Part shown: positions 48,863-61,100 of the stretch, in pieces
Layout of the letters: each line of letters opens with the position of its first letter
Numbering within the stretch: position 1 is the stretch's first letter
NCBI GenBank assembly: GCA_947846985.1
Contig: CANTUZ010000004.1
Span: forward strand, 79,928,159 to 79,992,158
Source: Fratercula arctica
Lineage: Eukaryota; Chordata; Aves; Charadriiformes; Alcidae
Length of the DNA: 64,000 nt
Direction of reading: 5' to 3'
Position numbers and translations under genes: made by a program
Notes under the pieces: generated by a model
What the model was told of the DNA's origin: nothing
The model's database searches: none
The model's input: only the letters and a program-made list of their open reading frames with translations

Positions 48863-51664
48863 GAAAATGGTGAGGGAGGAGGGGGCCGAATTGATGGCAC
48901 TGTGCCTCTCGGCCCTGACCCACCGCAGGAGCAACGCCCCACCCCTGAAGCCCAAAGCCTGGCTCTGCAAAGGGAGTCCCCAATTAATGACCTCCCCCTT
49001 CTGGAAATAAATAGGTATTTTTCAAGTTGTTGGATTCCAACTGCAAAATAAATGACAACTGCCATTAACAAAGTTATGGGTCTGATATATATATGCCTTC
49101 AAATGACAAAAACGCTTGGCCCTCTAGTGCTGGAAATACGTATCTTCACTCCATTTCTAACAGTTTTGTGATTTTAAAGGAAATTTTTTCAGAATTTCTG
49201 ACCCGAAGCATGGCTGATGAGCATGAGGGGATACATGCAGAAGGCAGTGGAGGGTCCCAGGGGACACTTTGGGTGCGCGATGACACTGAGCTAGGGGGCA
49301 GGGGGTCAGGGACCCCCACCCAACCACGTCCCAGCTTTGAAATACTCTTTGAATGATATTTCTGGCTCCATTATTTTTATTCTGAATCGGCAGCTTCTAA
49401 GTCTGGATAACATATTGTATTGATTCAGGGTTTTTTTGTTTTGTTTTCTCAATAGCTTACGCAGAGAGGATTTAGAATTTTGTTATTAGACTACTCATGT
49501 TTGGAAAAAGAAATAAACGCAACTCGTGAGTTTGGAATACACAGAAAAGATAAAGTTCTGACAGTCTTTCTACATAAACCAAAAGTTAATGAAGAATTGC
49601 TAATTACGAGCAATTAGTGGATAAACTAACTTGCATAAAAGGAATTATTACTGTGACACAATACCAAGGGAAAAAGGAAACTTGCCGGAATGCTTCCCTT
49701 GTCTCTACCTGCGCCTCATTGCTTCAGGAACGCGCAGATTCACACAACTGGCCCCAGGGAAGCAGTGGAACGCACCGGGAAAAGATCCAGCAGTAGTTTG
49801 GCTTCTTCAAGCTAAATTATGGATTACTTTTTTTGTGTAAGAAAAATATACCTGACGTGAGTAGTGCAATACAAGGATTTACCTGTGTGCACAGAACAGG
49901 ACTCTTCATGCTAAAGAGTATATATACCTGTTTGCTTGTTTGTGTGCATGAACAGTCTAAAGTGCCTTAAAACCAGTTTAAAAACTGTCTTTAACGGAGA
50001 AAATCTCTTTTCTTCCAAAATAAAGAAGCCAAATAAACCAGGACATTCCTTAAATACCAAAGACTTTGAAATAGTTATTTTCTATGTGCTTTCTGACACA
50101 AATTTGGAGTAAGATCGCTCCCGCAATAGCTGAATTTTCAATCTAAATAGCTTTCATTTTACAGAAATGTTCCCACAAAACCTCTCTTGAAATGATTTTT
50201 AGAAGAAGAACACTTTTGACATTTGTAATCCAAAAATAACGCAGGAACTCTACTTGAATCTGGCTGCTAAGCAATACAATAGCTAGCTTTAATTCCACTG
50301 TCTAGAACGAACTTATTAAAAGAATAAAACCCCAATATTTAGGAGTAATGTATTTTCTCTATGTCTATTTTCACTATCTATAGTGCCAATCCATAAATAA
50401 GACTGCACACATGGAGGAGCGGAGCTGTAAATACACATTTTTAAGCATTATTTTTCCCTTGCTGCGGGTTGCTGCGCACCCCCGGCAGCGAATGCAAACC
50501 CAGCTACGTTAAGAGTTTGCATTTTTCAGCCCTTAGAGAAGAATTCCTGCCTCCGAACCTCAATAAATTGCTACCTGAAACGCACCAGAAGCGTTCGCAG
50601 TTCCAATTTCCTGCAAAAGGGTCTGAAGCCTTTTCCCGTTAAGTACAGCAGTTGCTAGAGAATACATCTCGTATACACATCCCTACAAAACACATCATTA
50701 TTTAGTTAGCAGCACACCTAAGAGAGCCATCAGCGCCAGCGATAATAACACTTCTTGTCCCTTCTGATACATTTTAGAAAAAGAGGAAGTAAATGCCCTT
50801 TGTTTCCATAAAAAAAAAACGTTCTTTCTAGCAACGGTTTGAGAACTGTCACAATAAAACACCGGAGTAATTTTACTTTTTGAAAGGTTTTGTAAGGATT
50901 ACCAGCTGAGGAATTTCCCCCCTTGCGCCCTGAACCTGTTTGGAGGGAAGAATTCAGATTTCTCCCTGATGATTTTTGAGGGCAGATCCCTGTCTTTGCC
51001 TCCGCATCCGTCGGAAGGGCGCTGCCAAAGGAATCGGGGTAGGGGGTGAGTGCCAAGCCACAAGAAAGATGTTTCAGTAAACATTCCAGGAATATAACTT
51101 ATGAATAAACCAACCACTTACTTGGCAATTAACACAACTCCACAAGTGTGACCAATTATCTCTAAAAAAATATTTTTTTTTGTTTTCCTTCTGTATGACA
51201 GTATTAAGTTCTCTATAACAGTTTTTAGAGCAATACATACACTTGATACCAAAGCCCACTAAAAATAGGACGTATTTCGGTGCGCTGATTACGCTAATCC
51301 CAATAAAAATGGAGTGGTTGCTTTGTAGAGTCGTCCTTTACCTAAAGCTTTTACTTTTCTTACTGATGTGCTTAATACAGTGAAAATATTTCATTATAAG
51401 CAGTTATTAAAATGTTTTATAATATAGAATTGCATGTGGGCTACATTAATGGCACTCAAACAGGACTATCAATTTGCAAAGGAGCTGCTGGCAGCCCTTG
51501 AGAAGCCCCAGCTGACCTTATTCTCATGCACCAAGCATGAATTTATCAAGAGTGGAAAACAGAATAGCCATTTCCTTCAGGCACTCACAGAACCTGACTC
51601 CAAAAGCTGTATTTCAGTTCTACACACTATCACAGTACCTGAAAAAAAACCACAGTAAGACTAT
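48863..51664. other. Intergenic DNA downstream of SPCS3
   Basis: GC-richer up to about 49350, then AT-rich. No gene or known repeat recognised. The SPCS3 transcript may end near its left-hand border. Confidence 0.5.
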
Positions 51665-51681
51665 CTTCTGGTTTAAAAATG

Positions 51682-51687
51682 TTTATT
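51682..51687 (-). terminator. SPCS3: Second poly(A) signal candidate of SPCS3
   Basis: AATAAA on the minus strand about 300 nt after the stop. It is followed within 30-70 nt by U- and GU-rich sequence (GTGGTTTTTTTT, then GATAGTGTGTAG), a better downstream element than at the proximal candidate. Confidence 0.45.
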
Positions 51688-51932
51688 TAAAAGAAACGAA
51701 GATCTATACCCAGATGGCCAGGAGAAAGAAAGAAAAAAAAAATTCCTCGGTTTCCCCCCCCCCAGAACCACTACTCTGCAATTTACCTTTCCCCTTAAGT
51801 TTCAGCTTCAATGTTGTATTTAAAAAAACAACCCTGAACTTTCATTTCCTTTTCCTATGCCGTTAGACCTGAGGAAATTAAGTACCTTTCTCTGAAGGGT
51901 TGCATGGGATGTGAGAAGAAACCGCAATAAAA

Positions 51933-51938
51933 TTTATT
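51933..51938 (-). terminator. SPCS3: Proximal poly(A) signal candidate of SPCS3
   Basis: AATAAA on the minus strand, 46 nt after the TAA stop. The sequence downstream is not strongly GU-rich. Use of this site would give an unusually short 3' UTR. Confidence 0.45.
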
Positions 51939-51984
51939 CACAATATACAAGTATAAAAATATCTTGCTCAGGGTTCGGTATAAT

Positions 51985-52117
51985 TTAATAACTTTTTGTT
52001 GTTTCATAGGTATCTGGGAAAGGTACAGACACATGTCCTGATCCTGTTACAAGAGGTAGAATGCCAGCATTTGGTACAACATTCCAGGAGAGAGTCAAAG
52101 TGACGTTCCTGTTTCCC
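51985..52117 (-). CDS. SPCS3: SPCS3 coding exon 5 with stop codon
   Basis: Acceptor TTGCTTTTGCAG. Completes Lys137 and encodes residues 138-180, starting [19 protein letters not shown] and ending [12 protein letters not shown], then TAA at 51987-51985. It contains the NVT sequon at Asn141, the glycosylation site known for this subunit. Confidence 0.96.
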
Positions 52118-55100
52118 CTGCAAAAGCAACAAAGACTATCAGCACACTCAAGTTAACCAATTTAATTCATAGTTACTAATATTAAATAAATTAGGATACA
52201 AATTGTTTTCCTGATCCAGAAACAATGGGCTTTTTAATTCTGTGTAGTTACTTCATAAAGTATTACCTATTTTCCAGATAAGAGTCTTTTTTCTATTGCC
52301 CAACTCCTTTGGAGTTGAGCACAGCACAGAACCAGTTCTGCACAGACGAGGATACTGGAAGCAGAACCCCAGGAGCCTGTTGCTCGTATTAGCAGAGCAT
52401 CTTCCAGCCTACACAAGAAACAGGGTATCTTGTACCCCAAGATCATCTTCTAAAAATCAAACTACAAAGATGCAACAGACTGACAGAATATAGATACCTC
52501 ACCACAGCAATAAAAAAAAACATTTAAAATGCAATGTATGCAAGCAAATCAAGAAACCATGAATAATCATAATAAAAAAAAGGATTTACTTACTTCAGAC
52601 CATTTCCATCATCAAAGAAGAAGTACTTTGACTTCATGTCTTTTAAGAACAGCCTTGGGTTATCTCCTCTCAACATGATCTTGTCCCAAAGCACCACCTG
52701 GTTTAGAGCCTAAAAATGCAGTTGTAATTAAGTCACCAAGGTACCTTACAAGACTGTATTCAGTTACTGGAATTTCATAGCATTATTCATCTAAAAACCC
52801 TGAAGCTGAAGTACATGCTTGCAATCCATAACTAATTTAACAAAATAATGCTTTACAGAGGAGGGGAGGGGAACTTGTACTACTATATACTGAAGTCTGG
52901 CAGAGAATAAATGTAAACAATAAAGAATAGCTCAATAAAACATAAGAAAGACATATAAAATAGTCATAAGCTTTAAAGACTTACAAAGTATGACGGATTT
53001 TCCTTTTGAATTGCAAAGGTAAGTCGCTTTCAAAGCGGTGTTTAGACTTTATTTCAAATAAAGGACCTAAATTGAGCTGTCACGATGCCATCTAGGTATT
53101 TAACATTTTTCCAAATTTAATGGAAAAAATCTCTACTCGAATTGCAAGTGTAACTCCAAGAATTGTATGAACAATTCAAAAGATGGATCCCAAATTCTTA
53201 AATGTTTGAAGCTTTATACTGTTCTTTTAAGTAGCTAGATACTAAACAAGACTCTTTAGTACCTTATAGAAAAAATTCAAAAACATATTTCTCAGTATTT
53301 GTGAGAACTAGGGATTAATGTGAAAAAAATTAAAAGACAAAACAAGACAATGAAGGCCCAGATCCTGATAAAGAGGCCTAAGAACTATTTTAGTACAAAC
53401 ACGATATCCACCAGCATGTATACAATAATGAAGGTACTTTAAATAAAAAAGAAAAGTGGGGACATAGTTTGGTGCAGCAAGTTAACAAAAAAAATTCAGT
53501 GGTATCATGGTAGTGTGGCATTTCATTAAGTAATTTTTCCACAGGCCGCCCCACACAGCTCCTATCAGATCTGTGAAAAAAGCCTATGGCTATCCAAAGT
53601 GAAACAGCAGCAGCAACCAATTTAAAGGATGCAGCAAAGCCAATTATTTTGAGAAATATGACAAGATGCCATAAATGTATTATGGGGCCACAGTAACTGG
53701 CACAAGCAAACACTTTTATGACTGATGAACAAAAGACCCACCACACCTGGCCAGACCAGAGGCCACTGTACCTTGTTTCTAACAGCAGTCAACTGCAGAA
53801 CGTTAGGGAAAAGTAAAACGCACAGAGCAAGTAAGTGAAAAAACTCATTTACAGCGCACTACTGCAAGTAAACAACAAGGTATGTGTTACTTCTCTCCCG
53901 CTCTGCTGGGCACGTATCAAGTTGGGTTTGACAAGGCTGAACTTCTCACCCTGCAGCTAAACTGTCCATGAAAACAACAACCATGAAGGCCAGTGAAAAC
54001 AGCCCAAGGTAGAAGGAAACGCTGGTGCCTTAACTCTTCCCAGCAGAGCTTCAGAATGTTAAAAATAGCTGCAGTACAAAATGGGTAATTGCTTCAACTT
54101 TCTTTTCGATACTTACATTGTTTTTCGTTGAATATTCTGCAGACAAATATAGAAACAATTGTTTAACATTCCAGTCAAATATACTCTGCAGATGTATTCG
54201 AGTTAAGAAAAATACCATATTGTACTTACATAACCTTGTTTTATTTTTTACTAGATCTAAATAGACTACGATAATTACAGTGAGCTCTTACCTTTCAACA
54301 CACCTCATCCTATTTATAAATCAGAGGACTTCCAGGAGTTCTAATATATATATTTTAATCATATTAAAGCAACAGGATTCTGTTTGTTTTTTCTTCTTTT
54401 TAATATTTATGAAATCTAACAGCTATTTCCTCCAATGATTTAAGAGTTCTGTATTTGACACCACGAGCTAGTAACCATAAGCTGCTGCTAGACAATCTAT
54501 TGTAAAACCTTAAACATAAAAGGTAAGACAGAATTCTTCAGTAAATATCTCCAAAGCTATTATTTATACTACCAAAGAACCCTGGTATCCAACTGTGGAT
54601 TGAGATACAACAGCATTAACAGTATATAAATACAAAATTGATGGAGTGTAGCGAGTTCAAAGAGCCTGTAACACCCACATTAGAGAAACTAGTAGGTGGG
54701 AAGTATTGCACATTGGAAGGGACACCAGGAATTAGCAGATCTAATTACCTACTTACTACAAAGAAAGTCTGCTTATTAGACTGGAACAAAACTCTGCTCA
54801 GATTTTTGATCAACAGTAAAGAACTGACGACTGCCATTTGAGACCATCTGTATAATGAAACTGATATTCTAAATACTTGTCTGTTGATTTAGCAATAAAA
54901 TGCACCATGTGAGACTGATAAGAAAAAGACCTTTTAACTCACAATAAAGATGAGCTGTAAACTTTTATTTCCTACTCCTCTTTTTTATTCTATTTACCAC
55001 TATCCTGAAGAATAAATTAAACAGATTCCCCAACCAGTCTCAAAATCTGTTCTATCTTGTTCCACTCATCCCAAGACTGAATCATGGTTTTAAGCTGCTA

Positions 55101-58100
55101 ATTCAAAAGGCACTAAGGAAAGAGTTAAATCATAGAATCATAGGGTTGGAAGGGCCCTCTGGAGACCACCCAGTCCCACCCCCTGCCAGAGCAGGGTCAC
55201 CCAGAGCAGGTGGCACAGGAACGCGTCCAGGCGGGGTTGGAATGTCTCCAGAGACGGAGACTCCACCACCTCTCTGGGCAGCCTGTGCCAGGGCTCTGCC
55301 ACCCTCACAGCAAAGAAGTTCCTCCTCATGTTGAGATGGAACTTCCTATGTTCAAGTTTGTGCCTGTTACCCCTTGCCCTGTTGCCAGGCACCGCTGCAA
55401 AGAGCCTGGCCCCATCCTCCTGACACCCACCCTTTAAGTATTTATAAGTGTTAATAAGGTCCCCCCTCAGTTGTCTTTTTCCAGACTGAAGAGACCCAAA
55501 TCCCTCAGCCTTCCGCCATAAGAGAGGTGTTCCAATCCCCTAATCATCTTTGCAGCCCTTTGCTGCACCCTCTCCAGCAGTTCCCTGTCCTTCTGGAACT
55601 GGGGAGCCCAGAACTGGACACAGCACTCCAGGTGTGGCCTCCCCAAGGCAGAGCAGAGGGGGAGGATGACCTCCCTCCACCTGCTGGCCATGCTCTTCTT
55701 GATGCCCCCCAGGATGCCACTGGCCTTCTTGGCCACAAGGGCATATCGCTGGCTCATGGTCATCCTGTTGTCCACCAGGACTCCCAGGTCTCTTTCCACT
55801 GAGCTGCTCTCCAGCAGGTCACCCCCAACCTGTCCTGGTGTGGGGGGTTATTCCTCCCCAGGTGCAGCACCCTAACACTTGCCCTTGTTGAATTTCATAA
55901 GGTTCCTCTCTGCCCAAATCTCCAACCTGTCCAGGTCTCTCTGTACGGCGGCACAGCCTTCCGGTGTGTCAGCCACCCGCCCCAGCTTTGTGTCATTGGC
56001 AAACTTACTGAGGGTGCACTCTGTCCCCTCATCCAGGTCACTGATGAATATATTGAAGAGGACTGGACCCAGTACTGACCCCTGGGGAACACCACTCATC
56101 GCTGACCTCCAACTAGACTCTGTGCCCTAATCACGACCCTGTGACCTCTGTCTTTCAACTAGTTATCTATCCACCTTACTGTCCATTCATCTAACCCACT
56201 CTTCCTAAGCTTCCCTATGAGGATGTTATCTATGAAATAATTCATTGATGCTGCTGCAAGAACAGCTGGAACTATTTTACTTGAACATCTTTCATCATCT
56301 AACTCAAAACAACAAACAAGATTCTGAAGATCTCCTTTGTAGGATTTCTTAACACTTGGTAAAGTTAGCCCCAAAGTAAGTAAGCTAAAAAGAGTTTGTG
56401 AAAACTGCCTCCTCCCCTTCCCTTTTCATAGTTTTTTTTTCTAACTCTCATTTTATTTAGTTCTTCCTAGGACTAACAGCTTGTTTCCGTTAGTTAAGCG
56501 AGCCCATGTACCAGTAACTCTTTACAAATTTTGTCCAAAGGGCCTACCAGAAAGTTGTCTTTTACAGCTCTAAACACTGCGAGGTTTATTTACGCCAGGC
56601 ATGAAAGATTCAGTCAGAGTTTTCGTAAAAAATTTTTAAAACTATTGGTACTACGAAGTCATTAAAACATGGAATCTTTACGTCCACATACCGCACACTA
56701 ATCCTTGTATAAGAACATTTCTTTTAGAGGTCCTGTCCTGCCTTGCTCTGCCTCCGCCCACATACACTGCATACAATTAAATTCACAGACTTTAGAATTT
56801 TAGTCTCTGGTTTTAATATGTATAAGCATTTCAGAGGTAAAATTCAGATTAGGAGTTTACCTCTCCTGCTTCCACCTGATAAAAAAAATCCCTCTTATTG
56901 CTGTGCAACACACATCTGCAAAAATCTGATTAACCTGTTCATCCAGCGTTCACATGCATTCAAGATTTGTATTTTGTTTGGTTTGCTTACACAATGCAGT
57001 ATTCTCCAAAACAGGGAAACCGAAACACAGAGGTAATCAATGTCTAGCCTAACATGGTGACAAAAACCATCACAGGGAAAAATCCCAGGAATCTCAGCCC
57101 AGCTGCAAAGCAAGGCTTAATGTAATCACCTGAGGTAAAGCATGCTGCCTCCTATTTGGTTCTGACTTCTGCAGAAAAATACTGATTTTGGTTTTTTATA
57201 TCAAGACCTGAAATCCTACAAATGGTTCTACTCTACTGTCAAAAAACCTACCCAAAACAAAACCAAACAGAAACACCCCCACACAACCCTCCTTCCGCAA
57301 TAAGAACCAAACAGAGAAGCAGAGAAATAAAAAAGAGAAGTTGCAAAAAGGTAACAGCAATGAGAAAGAGGCCAAAAAGTAATGTGATAAGTTTTGTAGT
57401 ACCTCATACACTTCCCAATAAATTTCATGCTATCAAATGTTAAAGATTTGATAGTTTAACACCTAAGCAAACAAAGGATTACAATGTCTTTTTATTTTTA
57501 AAGGAAGACAGGTGCTTGTATGCAAGTATTACATGGCCAGAACTTTGAAAGCCTCACAACAAAGTGAGTTTGAAAGGTGCATCAGAGTTTCTAAATTCAG
57601 TACGACAGTCAAAATAGTATGCTACATAAACCCTGTAATTAATTCACAGCCCAAACCACCAATACAAACTTCACTTAACGGTAATACTGTCCAGATGTTA
57701 AAATGCACTTCCCATCATTAGATACAGTGCACTTCGCTACAGAGCCTGGTTTTAAAAGTGGACATTAAAAAAAAAGAGACAAAACAACTTGCCCTGTGTC
57801 ACCTACTAGAGACAGAAGAGCTGTTCCAAGTTCTGTTTTACTGCCCCACTTTTCACTGTTTTAAATTTATACTTTAAGACAAATTATTAGTTCTCCTCAA
57901 GTCCTGAATATCTGTAGATTGTAGGGTAACAAAAATAGATGTCAAGATGTTCTCATTTCAAAACATTCGCAAACCATTTTTTCCATTAAGGATATCTGCA
58001 GTAATGTCAAACGTGACGAATCCCAGATCACTTCTTTCTCTAGGTCCAGTGAAGTCTTCTACATTTTTTCTAAGACAAAAGAAAACACAAGATTATTTTT

Positions 58101-61100
58101 TGTCATTATTTCTCCTTCATGCGTTACGTAATTATTCTTATTACTTATTTGCCTTATCCGTTTTCTGTACTTTCTTTTAAATACTTTTGGCTAAAACATA
58201 ATCAACATTACAAAACAAGACCTGCCTTACAGAAATTATGGCACCCCAGTTTTAAATTACAGGCCTTGCCACCACAGTAGTCTAAGTTATAAAAATAGCC
58301 TATAGACTTTTTTCCTGTTAACAAAAATCTCTATCTGTATGTACCTAAAATACACCACATTTCATTTTAATAAAACATGTGTCAGCCATCCCCAAATATA
58401 TAAAGCTGATCGGAACACCGGCAGCATAGCTGTCTGCTGGCAACCATTTTCAACATTATTCCTTAGCTTGCCATAAATAAAAGCCTCTAGTGCTCAGTCT
58501 CATACAAGACACTCCAACCATTCTGATAAAACAGAGTTTATCTTTGTAGTTCACGCAACTTACACAAGATTTCTCCCTGGAATGTATATAAGTAGCAGTA
58601 TAAAGAAAATGCTTATTTTCTTCCACATTATGGAAAATCGTATCCTTTTGGAAGACTATTGCAAACCCTCATTTGGAGAAATATCTGACATTACCACGCT
58701 AAACCACATTAGAAAAAGAAACTGGAAAATAACAGAGACAACAGATATTTTCATACGCGCTCACAAAACTTATCAATTTATCAAACGTACCCTCTACAAA
58801 GAGGAATAACATAAGCAGGCTGGCAATCAGCTATGAACTTTAATTCCTCGTGTAACAGCAATTTTATGAATTATCAACTTCTTAGTTACATTTATTCCAG
58901 TTTGAAAATTACTCCATTAAAATATCATTTAATTAAAACTAAGCTTTGTCATCTCAAAGAAAAAAAAAAAAAAAGTCCACCACCAGAAAAAACACTTTTG
59001 GCAACGATAGTTAAGAAAAATACCACAAAAATTTCCCAATTTAAGCCTTGCTATGAATTTCCGTCCCTTTGCAAAAAACAATGTATTTTTAAATAGTAAG
59101 CCCTATCATGCACTTGACTTCATTTCTCAATAAGTGACAATCTGGTGGAGTAACTGGGTGTGCAGAACTTCTCAGAAGATCAAGAGAAGCAACTAAGGTG
59201 TAACACCTCTCACTAACACCAGATCTCTGCATCACGGAAGAGACTGGCACAGCACTATAATTTCACCCAAATAAGAATCATAGCATACCAGGTCAGAAGG
59301 GACCTCAAGGATCACCTGGCACAGCCTTTCTTGACAAAAGACAATCTGGACAAGACGGCCGAGCACCCTGTCCAGGGTGAATCTTAAAAGCGTCCAATGC
59401 GGGGGATTCCACCATTCCCTGGGGAGATTATTCTAACATCTGATTGTTCTAATTGTGAAAATTCTACTCTTCATGTCCAATCGGAATCTCCCCTAGAGTA
59501 ACTTGTACCCATGGTCCCTTGCCTTCTCCATGCGAGTCCATGTAAAAAGGGAGTCTCCATCTTCTTTGTAGCCACCCTTTAGGTGGTAGTGTGCTACCTC
59601 ATAGAATCACAAAATGGTCTGTGTTGGAAGGAACCTTTAAAAGGCCATCTAGTCCAATCCCTCCCACAATGAGCAGGGACATCTTCAAATAGATCAGGCT
59701 GCTCACAGCCCCATCCAACCTGACCTGGAACGTTTCCAAGGATGGGGCAGCCACAGCTTCTTTGGGCAACCTGGGCCAAGGGCTCACCCCTCTCACAGCA
59801 AAGAATTCCTGCCTCAGATCTCATCTAAATCTCCCCTCTCACAGTTTAAAACCGTTCCCCCTTGTTCCACGGCTCCCCTCCCTGATCCAGAGTCCCTCCC
59901 CAGCTTTCCTGGAGCCTCTTTAGGGACTGGCAGGGGCTGGAAGGTCTCCCCGGAGCCTTCTCTTCTCCAGGCTGAACCCCCCCAGCTCTCTCAGCCTGTC
60001 CTCACAGCACAGGGGCTCCAGCCCTCCCAGCATCTCCGGGGCCTCCTCTGGACCTGCTGCAACAATCTCATATATGTCAAGCTCATCAGAACACCCAAAA
60101 GCATGCTTTTATGTCGGTTTTATGCTGTTCACAGTCCTCTATCTAGCATATATATGGGGGTTTGTTTTCCTAAGGTATTAAACCAATCCAAAAGGCGATG
60201 ACAGTTCTCACTCTTTATTTGTACTCACTTCCCCTTTCATAAAATCATAGAATTGCCATAGTTGGAAGTGACCTTTAAGACCATCAAGTCCAACCATCAA
60301 CCCATGCCCCTCAGCACCACGTCTGCCTGGCTTTGAAATCCCTCCAGGGATGGTGACTCCACCACTGCCCTGGGCAGCCTCTTCCAATGATTGACAACCC
60401 TTTCCATGAAGGTCTTCCCAATATCCATCCCAAACCTCCCCTGGCGCAACTTGAGGCTGTTTCCTCTTGTCCCATGGCCTGTTCCTTGGGAGAAGAGCCC
60501 GACCCCCCCTGGCTGCCCCCTCCTTTCAGGGAGCTGTAGAGAGCGAGAAGGTCTCCCCTCAGCCTCCTTCTCTCCAGGCTGAACACCCCCAGCTCCCTCA
60601 GCCGCTCCTCACAAGGCTTGTGCTCCAGACCCCTCACCAGCTCCGTTGCCCTTCTCTGGACACGCTCCAGCCCCTCAGTGTCTTTCTTGGAGTGAAGGAT
60701 CCTAAAGTAGACACAGCAGTCAGACATAAACCCTGCTGCCACCCACTCCTGTCATATACACCAGGAGCTGCTCCAAGGCTCCATGAGCTGCTTTCGCTCG
60801 TTAACGCAGCCAAACCCGAACTGTACAAAATCATTAGTTGGGTTAAACCACTTCATCTTCCTGTCAGCCCCGCTTCACCGCCCTGCTGAAGGAGCGGAGG
60901 CAGCCGCAGCAGGCCCACAGCGGGCGGGGCCGCCCCTGCTCCCGCCCGGCCGGGCCCTGAGGCGGCGGAGGCCGGCGTGGGGCTCCCGCATTGGCCCCGG
61001 CGGGGAGCGGCCAGGAGGCGGGGACCGCCAAGGCCCTGGCCAGCGGCAGGGAGCTCCCGGGGCGGCCGGGATCCCCTCACCTCCCTTCGCCTCAGCGGCC

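Larger units (their letters stand above)
54194..57995 (-). other. SPCS3: SPCS3 intron 2: U12-type AT-AC intron
   Basis: The 5' splice site on the minus strand reads CAG/ATATCCTTAA, a perfect match to the minor-spliceosome consensus (A/G)TATCCTT. Near the 3' end lies TTCTTAAC (54209-54202), a one-mismatch version of the U12 branch element TCCTTAAC. The intron ends TCGAATAC, so the putative branch adenosine (54203) is about 9-10 nt from the terminal AC, the short spacing typical of this class. The exon frames on both sides fit only these boundaries. The intron holds a CR1 element (55131-56240) and a MIR-like remnant. Confidence 0.93.

Noticed and set aside
1..51664. Search for VEGFC exons, the expected neighbour on this side
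   Set aside because: No cysteine-knot or cysteine-rich C-terminal repeat coding sequence found; the gene must lie beyond the window.
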